DNA of 64,000 nucleotides from Sorghum bicolor (taxonomy: Eukaryota > Streptophyta > Magnoliopsida > Poales > Poaceae), in assembly GCF_000003195.3 (NCBI RefSeq), contig NC_012879.2, forward strand, positions 39,638,565 through 39,702,564, written 5' to 3'. The notes beneath the pieces were generated by a model. It saw only the letters and a program-made list of their open reading frames with translations, made no database searches and was not told the origin of the DNA. Of the stretch, positions 11,550 through 23,501 are shown piece by piece. A program made the position numbers and the translations under genes. The stretch's first letter is position 1; each line of letters starts with the position of its first letter.

Positions 11550-12593
11550 CTACTTGCTATGGTCACTGTCCATGCCGGAGCCATCCTCAATCTCATCTCC
11601 ACTAGCAGCTGCTCCTATCTCGGGATCCGCATCCATCTCGTCCTCAGAGTCTAGCTCAGCTGCTCCAGGCAGGTGGTGAGGGTGGTGCTGGTTATGCAGC
11701 TGGTGGATCTCCTCATGCAAGTTCTCATTGTACTCCTCAGCATTAGCTAGCTGCTGCTCTAGCTCTAGCTGTCGGGCCCTCAAAGTGTCCTCCTCGTGTC
11801 AGGCTTCATTCCTCTGTCCAAGCACATGGACTAGCATGCGCTCGCAGTTCCTGTGAGCAGTGGTCACCCTATCCCTCTGCTCTCGCACTGCAAGCAGGTC
11901 CTGACTCAGCTCGCTGTTCTTCTGGACTGCCTGGTATCTCTCTCTGGTCACACGGGCCAACTCTGCCTGCAGCCTCTCAACCTCAGAGTCGAACTCACGC
12001 TGCAACTGACGCTTCTCATCATGGACGGTGAGAAGAGACCCGGACAAGCGGCCCAAACAACGCTCCAGGCCTGCATAGGTCTTCATCAACGCGTACATGG
12101 CACTCATTGTTGTACTGTCACTGTGCTGGGCCTCATCCGCACTCCTCTCTAGAGCATTCACCTCGGACTGATCCCACACCGAAGTGTAGGGGTCACTCTG
12201 GGGAAACAACCCAGCGAAGGCGTTGGCCAGCTCCTGTGGAAACCTCTCCATGAGGTCCCTCAGAACTGCGAAAGCTGCCCTGGTGGCACCGTGGAAAGGC
12301 GTGACACCTCGGGACTCGTACACCCAGCCGCCCCAAGCAGGGTCTCCTCCACTGGTAGGGACAACTGCCTCGATCCCCACCAGGGTCTCGTCACCAAGCG
12401 GCTCCTTATCCCAATAGTAGCGAGGCTCCCTTCCTTCGGGATACCCCATCGAACTGAGCACCCTCCAAAGCAAAGTGGGCATCCCAAACTCCTCTAGGAA
12501 CTTGCTCTTATGTCACGAGCTCCTAGCTGCCAACGGATGGCGAGGGGCCCGCCCACTAGTGGACTTGCGAGCGGTGAGCCTAGTGCGTGCCAT
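11550..12593 (-). pseudogene. El-4 extra ORF upstream of gag, coiled-coil protein, with two in-frame TGA codons
   Basis: Reading from the ATG at 12593, a single frame of 347 codons runs to 11550 and is interrupted only by TGA at 12513-12515 and at 11797-11799. Both TGA codons sit where CGA would give Arg, consistent with CpG decay. The N-terminus is basic; the middle has W-W-type aromatic patches (V-W-D-Q-S-E-V). Residues ~190-300 are a long heptad-rich coiled coil; the C-terminal ~50 residues are acidic (D-S-E-D-E-M-D-A-D). Extra ORFs at this place are known from grass RIRE3/RIRE8-type chromoviruses; their function is not established. It is not gag: there is no capsid motif or zinc knuckle. 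Confidence 0.7.
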
Positions 12594-13399
12594 CTGCTGC
12601 AAATGGAATACCGTGGGTAAGAGCGAGGATTACCTTTAATTATTTTACTTAGAATTGGGATAGATTAAATTAAGGGGGAAAGTAAGCAATGATATGACAT
12701 GAACATGATGCATGCACGAACTTACAATCTCACAAACTTAGAAACAAAGGTTAACACTAAGCGGTATATGCGGTGGCACACAACGTTCTCTCACAACGTA
12801 ACTAGCGTTCTAAGGGAGAACGTGGTTAGGGTACCTGCAGAAAACTCATTTCAGCCCACCCACAGTATGCTAATGCAAAACAAAATTTAAAACTATGCAC
12901 TTCACATACACTGACACCCGTCCATGCATGTGATGTGTTGCTACCCATATCATCGCCCTAATGACGGCATCGCCTCTCAGGATGGAATTCCCAACATGCG
13001 GTACTGTTTCCAAGACACACCAAAACATGTGTGCATGACACAGTACCTAACAACACTCCCCTAGACCGGCAGTGTATCCAATCATGCTCTCACAGCTCCC
13101 ACTTACCATGACGTAGAGGAAAAATAGATCCATACATTACCACTCAAATGAATGGTACTCATACTATTACACGCCGTATGAGCGACGAAATAAAAATATA
13201 ATGCATTAACCCCCAAGTCAGTACTTAACTAGCCACCTTAGAGTCCATAACTGGGCATAAAGGATATGACCATGGCACACTAGATAGTTTTCCAAAACTT
13301 AGTTTAACACCTTGATCATTATTAATTAATAAAATCCTTTATTAGACCGGTTTAGATTTTGTTTAGAACGTACTTATGAACAGTAACTCGCTAAACCTT
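12594..13399 (-). other. 5' untranslated leader of El-4
   Basis: About 800 bases between primer site and the extra ORF. I see no open frame of note, no tandem repeat and no second primer site. Confidence 0.55.
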
Positions 13400-13411
13400 G
13401 CTCCGATGCTA
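13400..13411 (-). other. Primer binding site of El-4 (initiator tRNA-Met type, decayed)
   Basis: The minus strand reads TAGCATCGGAGC against the standard TGGTATCAGAGC, 9 of 12 matches, two bases inside the LTR edge at 13414. The following bases AAGGTT also fit the usual context. Confidence 0.65.
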
Positions 13412-16400
13412 GCTGTAACAGAACCGACCAAATTATAAGGGATTAAGCCTAATCGTGACCATTTGCATAGTCAAACCATCACGCTTAAGCCCATATAATC
13501 CCGGTAGTCCGTGAAATCTCGAAGGATTTCAAACCACATATCGCACAACAACCATGATCGTAATAAGTTTAGCGGTCGCCATTCACAAATACATCCAGAT
13601 TACAACATTCATAAAATACATCGGAGTTCTTAAAGTTATTACAAACCAAGTTCTTCAAGTAGCGGAAGCTTCATAGTTCGAAAATACAACACACACGCTT
13701 AGTCTGATACAGTGCCATAGTTCGGTCATTCCCACAAAAGCAAAAGAAGAGACGGAGTGACCATCGCCCTTGGTCTAGTCATCGCCCATGGCTGGGTACA
13801 GACAGAGGATGCAATAACCATAGTACATTTGACCATCTGCAAAACAACATGGGAGTAGAACCCTGAGTACGAGAAGGTACTCAGCTAGACTTACCCGTCA
13901 TAAACTTAAAATAAAGACTCATCAAGGATCATGAAGGCTATATAGTGGGGTAGCTGACAACCATTTTGCAAAACCGCAGGATTTTACTATCATAACCTAC
14001 ATAAGTCCTTCTTCTTTTAATTTGCTCAAGTTGAAAGTATCATTACCTATCATCTAGGTTTGCACCTGCACTATTACAAGCAAGTATAAGGCTATGATAG
14101 TACCTCATCATAGCATTTCTTAAAACCATTCATCAACATAACCCAAGTGTTCCATAGTCCTTACTACGAGGACGAAGCTCATGTCAAGTGCTCACTATCC
14201 AGGAGCGATGGCGATTCGAATCGATTTCTAACCAGCTGGCGAGTTTATTCCCCACACAAACCACACTCACTGATCAAGTGAGCTATAGGTCACCGTATTG
14301 CACTATCCAGGACCAATTCGCGGGTTCGACAGGCTCCGCCCGTACCCGAGGACCGTTCCGGCGACCGAGGTATCCAAGGTATACCAAGGTTGCGCGCCGC
14401 GCCCTCGTCGTTCTCCTCAGCTATCACCAATACAACGCGTACATCGGGCCGATTCCCGGCCCGGATAGTGCTCAGGCTTCGTGGTCGGAACGACTTATCC
14501 TTCCAGCTAAATGTGGGGCATGCATTCAACATGACAAGAGGGCAGTCAACGATCGGTCCTTAATCGACACAGGCAGGGGCACTATGGTCAACCCACCATA
14601 AGACCCTGCCCGGTCTCCAGTTACTTTCCACACTTGGTTATTCTTTTCCCCCAAGCAACCAATGCTTAATCAAGCAGGTATCCACCTATTTCTCGCAGGT
14701 GACAGGAAATCACCCGACTTCTACCGGACTAAGCAAGCTAAGCATAGACTCCGTGCCTATCTACATAGGACAAGGTAGGTAAACGAGTAGGGATAACAAG
14801 GAGTACATATGCATCAACGGTATCAATCAAATCCTGTCACTTAGATGCAATATAGTAGAACAATTATAGCGCATCATATGAGTTAGCGAGAATAGGGAGA
14901 CTTAGAATGCTCCGGGGCTTGCCTTTCTCAAACGTGCTGGGTCGGTGATCCGGACACTCCTGCAGCTCCTCTCTGGGTTCTTGTGCTTCCGGAGGTTCCT
15001 GCTCCTGAATCTCCTCGGGTTCCTCGGGTCCCACTTCGTTCTCCTGCGAGCCTGTATGATGCATGTGTGCTTATGAGTGGATTGCGAGATGCCCGAGTGG
15101 ATGCTTGTATGAGAAAGTACCAAAGGAGTCATGACATGATGCATATGTAATGTACTCGGTCATGCTCATTACAAGGTAGTCAACATCATCCAAGAACAAA
15201 CAAATTGAATCAAACATCTATTGCATTCTCTTCTACAATTATTTTTTTAAATGCAACCAGCAACCCAAATGATGCTTCAAAGATACACCAAACCCAACTT
15301 ATTCTATTCAACCTATATACACAACAATTCATAATTTTCTTTATTCATTTCTAGGCCCATTAGAAATTACATGCAGTTCTGTTCATCAATAAATTCTACA
15401 AAAATTACAGGAGACTACCAGTCAGGCATAGAGTCTACTGTAAATTTTTCATAATTTTTGGGTACTTATTTTGAGCTACAAAAATCACAAGATTAATTAA
15501 TAAGGTAAGTATAATTACTCCACTGTGATATAAGTGTCCAACCACAGATTTCATATTTTTACCATTTGTCTAATATCATAAGAAACACCCACAAAATTTT
15601 CCAGATTTATTGCATGATCCAATTAATTATTAAAAATCATAAATTACTGCGATGCAAGCATTTAAATTACCATAAATTCATTTATACACCAAATAATATG
15701 TAGCAATATTTTTCCCAGTGAGTAAACATACATGCAGAGTCAACAAATCAAGTTTCACATTTTTCTGAACCATATTTTATTTACTATGCATTTTCCAAGT
15801 TTAGCAAAAGCATGGATTAAATATATTCATACAAAAAAGTTGCTCAAACATGACATGCAATTACATTAAGCTGTAGATCTGGAAATATAGAGCACACCAA
15901 AATTTATGTCATCCAATTTGGAGCTGTAGAACTCAAGATATGAATTTTACAAGTTTTGAATCAATTTCTGGAAATCATTTATTCAAGAAAACCGACGAAA
16001 AATGCTACGCACACCCAGATCTACACCCACCGGGGTCCCCTTGCGACTGACAGTGGGTCCCCGACCCCACCGGTCAGCGAGACCGAGAGGGAGCTCACCT
16101 CCGACGAGCAGATCTCGCCGGCGGTGAGGTCTCCGGCCACGGGGTAAGCACCAACGTGCTCCCCGCAGCGAGGCGCACCCAACGGTACCCTTGGATTGGC
16201 CGGAGGATGACCGGAACACCTCCAACGAGCATGCATGGCGGCACGGTGGCGCTGCTCGCTGTGGCCAGGCCGCTCCGGCGTGGTAGAGCGTGCGCAAACG
16301 CCTCTCCGAGCTTCCTCACCACCCTACCGACCTAGCGCACCCGAGAACCAGCGAAAAGAGGCGGAGAAACACAAGATCCGTCGCGGCGGAGTACTCCGGC

Positions 16401-17326
16401 GAGCAATTCACGGCGCTCGACGGACTCTCACCTCGGTAGAACGCGCGCACAAGCTTACCCTAACGATGACGAAGGCGCTGGTGCTCACGGCGGTGAGCTT
16501 GAGGCTCTGGTGCGGTCGACGGCGAGCGGCGGGGCTTTCTCCGGCAATGGCGCGCGGAGGAGCTGCTGCTGCTACGCGGTGCGAGCGGAGGGAGGAGGAG
16601 AAGGAGGGCGCGGGGGATAGAACGGAGGAAATGGCTTGGGAGCCCGAGCCGGCGTCCCGACCAGGGGGGTTGGAGGCCGGCCGCGGCGCGTCCAACGCCG
16701 GCGTACGGCCGCCACGTGGCTGGCTGAAAGCCCTAGTTTGGTTTTGGATAATTGATGAAACCCTAGTACTAACCTCTATGCTAAGTGTGTGTAGACTTAA
16801 TGAGGTTGGTACATGCCAAGTGATGGAGCAAGTAATGATGATGGTGATGATGGTGATGACCACAAGATGATCAAGTGCTCAACTTGGAAAAGAAGAAAGA
16901 GAAAAACAAAACTCTATGGAGATCAAGGCGAAGGTATTGCTTAGGGTTTTGGTTTTGGTGATCAAGACACCATAGAGGGTGTGATCACATTTAGGATAGA
17001 TAGCCGTACTATAAAGAGGGGAATTCTTTGGCTAAGCGGTTATCAAGTGCCACTAGGTGTCATTGTTCATGTGCATGCATTTAGAACCTAGTGAGCTAAC
17101 TTAACTCCTTCGAAGAAAATGATTGTGAAAATGCTAACACACGTGCACAAGTTGGTTTACACTTTGTGGTGTTGGTACACTTTGAGAAGGAGGTGGAGTT
17201 TGAAAGGTAGAGAGAGGATGGGTTCGGCGCTTTTTGAGAAAATGTAGTGCATATTTTCTATTGCGCCAGTGGGAAATTTGGAGAAGTCGCGGGAGTGTTT
17301 CTCGCTGAGAAAACACTCACCGGATG

Positions 17327-17732
17327 CTGGCTCAGAGGCACCGGACGCTGTGTCTGAGCGTCCGGTGTGCAGGCTGCCTGACTCGGTTAGGGTTAGGCAC
17401 CGGACGATAGGCACCGGACGCTGGCTTGAGCGTCCGGTGGTTAGCGTCCGGTGTGCGGGCGTTTTGCGACCCTCTCTGCGCATGGGTCCGGTGAGCACCG
17501 GACGCTGAGGGTGCGTCCGGTGGCTCGCGTCCGGTGAACATGCAAGTTTGCGGAGCTCTCTGCGCATAAGTCCGGTGTGCACCGGACCGTCCGGTGCTCA
17601 CTTTCTCAGCGTCCGGTGCACTGCAGGTGACCGTTAGTTTCTGACACGAGCGTGACACGTGGCTGACGTTGGAGCACCGGACGCTGGTGTTGAGCGTCCG
17701 GTGCCCCTTTAAGAGCGTCCGGTGACCCCGTA
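17327..17732. repeat. Dense array of CACCGGACGC / GCGTCCGGTG words in El-5
   Basis: In about 400 bases I count 7 CACCGGA and 11 TCCGGTG occurrences, often as facing pairs that could fold (for example at 17339-17371 and 17423-17440). Spacing is irregular. It lies just upstream of the LTR TATA box at ~17776. Confidence 0.85.
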
Positions 17733-17772
17733 TTTCGCCCAGTGAAAGAGCCAACGGCTCTATTTGTTTGAG

Positions 17773-17781
17773 GGGCTATAA
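17773..17781 (+). promoter_or_regulatory. TATA box of the El-5 LTR
   Basis: The segment gggctataaatacg on the plus strand has the TATAAATA core, in the middle of the LTR and downstream of the CCGGACGC array. Confidence 0.55.
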
Positions 17782-19259
17782 ATACGTGTTTGGCTGGCTT
17801 GGGGCTCATACTCTTGGCATTGTAATATACTAGACATCCTTGTGAGCCTAAGCAAACACCTCCCACTCATCTCCTTCATAGATTAAACATCTTTGTGAGA
17901 TTGGGAGTGATTCCAAGTGCATTTGCTTGAGTGATTGCATCTAGTGGCACTTGGGGATCGTTCTAGCTGCGGTTTTCTTGTTACTCTTGGTGGTTGCCGC
18001 CACCTAGACGGCTTGGAGCAGCGGAGGAGGATTGGCACGAGTTGGTGATTGTTCGTGGCCATCTCCCGGTGATTGTGAGAAGTTTGTGCCTACCTCGGCG
18101 GAGAGCCAAAGGCAACATTAGTGGATTGCTCGTGTCATTGAGCTACCTCACTTGTGGGTAGGTTCTTGTGGTGTCCTAGTGAGGATGAGGTTCGTGCTAC
18201 ACCTCTTAGCCACCGAACCACCAAGTGTTGGTCGACACAACGGGGACGTAGCGTGCCGGCAAGCACGTGAACCTCGGGAGAAAAATCTTGTGTCTCCATT
18301 GTGTTTGTTGATTGAATTTCTCCCGGTGATTGGACTTCATAATATTGTGATTGGTTCATCCCCTCTACGTAGTGGTATAAAGATCAAACTCTCTCTTACT
18401 TTCTTGCAAACTAGAGTAGCTTACTTCTTGTATAGAAACTTTAGGTAGCTCTCTAGTGTAAGTAGAGACTTAGTTCTTGTGTGCATAGTGATCATAGCAA
18501 CTAGAATTGTTGGGTAGGTGGCTTGCAAACACCCCATTAGAGCTAGAGCAAAAAGCTTCACTTTGTTATTTACTAACCTTTTGCTCTAGTGAGTTTGTAG
18601 ATTTTTTTTAAATAGGCTATTCACCCCCCCTCTAGCCATATTAGGACCTTTCACCGGCGCCGGGTGGAGCGAGGTGGGCGCCGCGCGCGCGGGAGAGAGG
18701 GGAAGGGGGAGCAGGCCGGGCCGCTCGCTGGGCCGAAAGGGGAGCGGGGTTGGCCCGGCAGCGCCTGCCCCTTTCCCTTTTTTTTGAATTTCTTTTCTCT
18801 AAATTCTTTCTAAATTCATTTGGACCAATTTAAAATCATTTTCACCTCTTGCTCCCAAAAACAAAGTTGTTCCAAAACAAAAACCGTACAACTTTCTTTT
18901 AATAAGCAAGACCAAATTCCCAATAGAATTTGAGTTACAAATTAAAACTAGTTCTAGGTTTTTAAATAAATTCATTTTGGACATTTTTGTATAAATTCTA
19001 TTTCTCAAATTCTATAGCTCCAAAAATTGCACAAAAATATTCTTAATCCTTCTTACACATAAATCAACCTATTTTGAATATTTCACATTTTTAGAAGCAA
19101 GCATCATATTTTTATCATAATTAAAACACATGAAATAAAGCACATAAAATCATGTTTTGGGATAAATGACATGCTCATGATGCTATGCTTGATGAGAATG
19201 CTTATGCATTGCTTTGGGAAGGCTAAGTGCATGCTTAACACCTAGGGTGTTACAATCAT

Positions 19260-19446
19260 CAACATCGGCAACCAATCAGCAATGATCAGTGCCTACCATC
19301 AAGCTTACCAACATCTTCCACCCATCATTCGGTCATCGGCATCATCACCTATCGGCAATCTTCTTACCGGCTAGACACAACACCTCCTTGACTGCCGATC
19401 AAGTTTCACTAACCATCCCGACTTGTGCCCAAAAATGGTGTCAACA
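19260..19446 (-). repeat. 3' LTR of El-3, inner part
   Basis: Continues the LTR cut at 2833 and ends aaaaatggtgtcaaca. Together with 2246-2833 it gives ~775 bases, against 792 for the 5' LTR (38099-38890). Confidence 0.9.
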
Positions 19447-19460
19447 CATGCCCCCCAAAT
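19447..19460 (-). other. Polypurine tract of El-3
   Basis: The minus strand reads ATTTGGGGGGCATG directly against the LTR. The same tract, with two changes, flanks the 3' LTR of El-9 (57264-57277). Confidence 0.75.
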
Positions 19461-19853
19461 TTGGAGTATGAAATCATTAATGCTCCGAAATTCTCTCCTA
19501 ATAATGATGACCTTTTCATAATTATTTCCTTCTGGTAACAATTAATTACCAAATCCAAACAACCTTAATTCTGACCTCCACATCCCAGTGATACCTCGAA
19601 TCTGTCAACCATCCGAACCAATTCTCATAGAAACACGCTCATTGGCAATTTTTCTGTTAGGATTGATTGCCGATGGACCGACCAAAAGATTGCGTACAGT
19701 GGAATATCTCCTAATATCATGATTACTTACTGTCAAATCACCTGCACAATCCCTTGATTATCGTGCGAACAGTTACCATATCCATTTGAATAACCTCGAA
19801 TTTCACGAATACAGCAAAGAGATAAGTCAAAAAAACGCTTGCTCTTTTCAACC

Positions 19854-19860
19854 TATAAAT
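19854..19860 (+). promoter_or_regulatory. TATA box of the El-3 antisense gene
   Basis: TATAAAT on the plus strand, ~180 bases upstream of the antisense ATG at 20033. The homologous place in El-9 (57746) also has TATAAATAG, with a similar C-rich 5' leader after it. Confidence 0.6.
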
Positions 19861-20032
19861 ACTTCCTTCTCCAGTACTCATCGTCTACCTCGTCATTCCC
19901 CATTCTCAAGTTCATCTCCCCGGCGGCGGCATTAACGAAGAGCTTAAGAACTTTGACAGTGAAAAAGCTCTCCTATGGCAAAGCCCACCTAGAATCTTAA
20001 AATCTTTGGTTCTTTCTTCTCTTTAGAAGGAA

Positions 20033-23000
20033 ATGGCCGTCAACATCGCTGTTCCTGAGGTTAATCCATTACCATCCTCTCTTTCTTTTACTGCAATCCA
20101 TTACTTTTTGCAAGTTTATTTACTTAGCATTTTCTCACGATTTTTCCATGTTCTTTTGATCTCCAAACTCCAGGATCAGAGTGAGAAAATTGTTATTCCT
20201 ACTCAACAACCCCACCTCCAATTTCTCAGTCCAATGGGTGATCCAGACCCCATGATCTGATCAACGCAAAAACTAATAGGATTCCCTTTAGAGCCGAGAA
20301 CTTCTCCATAGATCTATGGAAGGACACTTTCTGATCCTAGCCAAAACCCACTAAAGGATGGAAAGATTGGTTCCTGAGAGTCAGTAAAACAAATGAAACA
20401 TACTAGGGGGAACACAAATTAGCCCAGTGCATTAGACTCTCCATTACCGATAGGGAGAAGAACGAGTCGATGATGATAGCAGCTTCATATTTTTGGTCAG
20501 ACACCTTCAATGCTTTTTATCTTTGGTCATGGCCCAGCTTCCCCCACACTTGCCGATGTTGTCATGCTTACTGGCTTGGATATTGCAACTGCAGATGATG
20601 GCGGTATTTTTAATCGCAAAACCGAATATAAAGTAGAAACCCGCAACATCGGTGGCTGGTGAGGATATGTCCAGAAATATCGGCAAACTGGACCGGTCGG
20701 CCAGAGAGAGCATGCCATCTTTCTGAATATGTGGTTAGACAAGTTCATCTTCTGTGGCCGATCGGTAGGGCCACCCACAGTCTACTTATCGGCACCAGAG
20801 CGACTAGCCAATGGTAACCGATTCCCCGTTGGCCGATATCTACTAGGTTCTGTCTATCACCTCCTCCATCAAGTAGCCGAGAAACTCCTGCTTGGTTAAC
20901 CCATCGGCAACCTGGGAGGTCCTTGGTGGTTTATTAACATGTTGCTCAACGCCGATATGCATAAGCGCTTTCGGTGGGATTTCTTCACACAACAGTTCCC
21001 ACGAGATATTGCCGAGGATTATGAATTAGCAGAGGATGGATCAGCAACACGCTCGCCCCTCAACTACAGCGAAGCCATCATAGTTCTCCCCGGTACCGAT
21101 GCAAATGAGAACCAGACTGGTCGATTCTTTCAAACACTATATGATGGCCTTTCCAAAGATCGGCGAGCCTGGATGCCTTATGAAGATGCAGAGTCCAGAT
21201 TTCCACTCACTTTCCACCCTGCCGATGATGCCCTTAACAAGGATCATGATATGATGATGGCAATCATTACCCCAAGAGCAATCCCAGTAAACAACTTTAG
21301 CAGCAGAAAGAACACCAACACAACCTACGAGTTTTACAACCCATCGGCACTAGCTCGCCAGCTGGCTTTTGGTCAGCTAGCCATTAAACTTTGTTATGCC
21401 GATGTGATTAAGCCAGGGGAGATAATAACCAGTGGACTTGAGTGGATCAGAATAGCTCAACTCCAGCCAGATGCCGATACGACAGATATTGATCTATCGG
21501 CTTGGGTTCCAACCCTTTTCATCAGTCAGTCATACAAATGGTGGTGGGAAGAATGGAAAGAGCATCTGTTCAAGGTATCGGCTCATATGTACCGCAACAT
21601 GATTGATCCCAAACATGAAGTCCCCTATGATGTTGCAAGTCCCTTTCCGGTATTTCAGTCCTTTTGTTAACTTTAACTTTATCGGTAACTTACCCCTTTT
21701 ATTTCAATAGGTTGATGACCCAGCACCGACAGTAAGCAGAAGTGGGAGGCCGTTCGACCTTCTTCCATCATCCCCAGTTTCTCTAATCAGCCACAACGCC
21801 CCAAGCTTAGCAGTCCGGATTTACCGAAACATCCGCTTCAAGAAGACCACCAAACGGTCAAAAACTTCCCCATCAGTAGCTGCCGCTACGCTAGCATAGG
21901 CTTTCAAGGTAAAATATTCAAATTTCCTTTTTATTATGCCGATTTCATCTCATATTCACATTATTCTTTCAGGGTGCATCTGCTACGACTGGAATGTCAT
22001 CGGTATCTTTGTTTTGTACCAAGCACTCTATTCTTTCAAATTCCAACAATATTTCTCTGCTTTTATATCTAACCCATAGAACTTTGATTTTTGTGATAGC
22101 GGACCAGCGCATCGGCAAAGACCAAAAGCGCTCAATCATCGGGTGCCGATGCCCCCCAGTCCGGTCAAGCTCCACCCAAGAGGAAAGCCCCAAAAAGCAC
22201 CAAGACCCAGACAAAAGCGGCAGAAAACAGCACCATCTCCCCTGCCTCATCCAGCACCTCAGATCCAAGCAGCACCTTCTTCTCCACCTCATCCAGTGCC
22301 CCAAGCGGAAACGGACCTGGCCGATGTGTCTGAGAAGGTTACCGACCAAGTTGACCTAGGCACATCATCGGCCGTTCCCCCTGAGCAGACAGTTGCTATC
22401 CCTCCTCAAGGTAAAGTACCGATCACAAAATCATTACCGATGACTTCTTTTATAAATACCATCGTCACCCTTGGTAATTTCTAGTTGAAGATATCCCATC
22501 GGAAGCTCCAGCCGATCAAATTATAGTGCAAGCTACATCTCGATGCCGGAGACAAGAAATTCCTCTAAAACAAGTAAGTCATCTGATCCATCAGATTTTG
22601 CATTATCGATATTTAATCCTGGTTAACTTATCCTCTTCCTCCCCCTGGAGCAAGATTCTCCCGATAGCTTGTTCTCCTTTGCCATCGACATCTTTCATGA
22701 CAAAGGTGAAGAGGCAAGCTCTTCATTGGCGCTTGGAATCGCATCGGCAGAGATCAAGTCCAAGCTGGAAGACTTACTAGCCCTATTGCAGCAAGACACA
22801 GCTCAGCTGGTAGATGATTCTGATCCAGCCAAAGTCATATTCAAGACTCTCCGTGGCCAAATTCCTGCCGATGTCGAGGAGATGCTCTTCCAAGCGGCTC
22901 ACCCGGAGAGTCGCCAGCTTCAATACCAAAAGGCCGTCCAGCGCCTTGCCGATAGAGCCACTGACGCCCAGCTTAAAGAGAAGATGCTGCAAGTGAAACA

Positions 23001-23343
23001 CGCTGCTGATGAAAAGCATAAGAGCATCGGCATTCTGCAATCTTCAGGTGATGAATTAAAATAGAAGATTTCTGATCTATCGGCAATAAGAGAGGCCTTA
23101 CTTGCTAAGCTTAAACAAGTGGAGGAAGCTTTGTCCCAGGCTCAATAGGAGGAAAGTCAACTGCTTGATGCGCTCAAGAATCTTCAACAAGAGAGGGATG
23201 CCCAAGCTCACAAGGTATTGCAAATGAAGAAAAAGTTGAATCCAGTGGAAGGCTCAGCCGATGAAGATGCCAAAGAAATAGAGGAAGCCAATCAGATTCG
23301 CTTGTGTGCGATATTCGCTATCCAGACTTTGCTGAACATGTAA
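20033..23343 (+). pseudogene. El-3 antisense gene, plant-mobile-domain-like, six-exon, decayed copy
   Basis: Same plan as the El-9 gene at 57903-61161. Likely exons: 20033-20059, 20174-21634, 21711-21908, a disturbed fourth exon ending ~22410, 22485-22573 and 22648-23343. Exons 1, 5 and 6 have exactly the same lengths as in El-9 (27, 89 and 696). Lesions: a frameshift near 20515-20530; TAG codons in exon 3 near 21898 and in exon 6 near 23062 and 23147; a GC donor at 21635; and loss of the AG acceptor before exon 6. Exon 2 carries the plant mobile domain, best preserved at 20939-21634; exon 6 is a coiled coil. It runs opposite to the element's own pol, which converges on it at 23502. Function in the element is unknown. 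Confidence 0.75.
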
Positions 23344-23501
23344 ATCCTTTCATCGGCAGCATGCCTCATCAGTTCTTTTGAAAAACACCAGTATTTGATC
23401 TAGCCGATAGGATTGTTATCGGCACCTAAACATCTTATGCGTTGCTTCACACACACTGTCATTTTGTCCAGCCGATAAGACTGTTATCGGCATATATACT
23501 T

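Larger units (their letters stand above)
16725..18653 (+). mobile_element. El-5: solo LTR of a SIRE-type Ty1/copia element
   Basis: The insert starts TGAAAGCCCTAGTTTGG and ends TTAGGACCTTTCA with TG...CA ends, preceded by the pyrimidine-rich tattcaccccccctctagcc typical of SIRE/Maximus LTR 3' ends in grasses. Flanking pentamers are CTGGC (16720-16724) and CCGGC (18654-18658), a target duplication with one C-to-T change. It lies inside the El-4 LTR and there is no internal coding region, so it is a solo LTR left by LTR-LTR recombination. A TATAAATA near 17776 on the plus strand fits the promoter and gives the orientation. Confidence 0.85.
2834..19254 (-). mobile_element. El-4: Tekay/Del-type chromovirus (Ty3/gypsy) with ~3.9 kb LTRs
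   Basis: The LTR ends are TGTAACA/TGTTACA. The target duplication ATCAT is present at 2829-2833 and 19255-19259 with a perfect match. The minus-strand order is 5' LTR (13414-19254, itself split by El-5), initiator-Met-type primer site, leader, an extra ORF, gag, protease, RT, RNase H, integrase, chromodomain, polypurine tract and 3' LTR (2834-6733). An extra ORF before gag is known from RIRE3/RIRE8-type grass chromoviruses. The two LTRs differ only by scattered substitutions and a few small indels, so this insertion is fairly young. Confidence 0.9.
13414..19254 (-). repeat. 5' LTR of El-4, interrupted by El-5
   Basis: Starts TGTAACAGAACC and ends GGGTGTTACA on the plus strand. Without El-5 (16725-18653) and one target copy it is about 3.9 kb and matches 2834-6733 closely. 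Confidence 0.9.

Noticed and set aside
16838..16863. GATGGT-type short tandem repeat in El-5
   Set aside because: Only a few imperfect units; an ordinary microsatellite of no clear meaning.
17327..17732. Regularly repeated CCGGACGC words considered as a CRISPR-like array
   Set aside because: Half-sites are short, in both orientations and irregularly spaced, inside a plant LTR; there are no uniform spacers.
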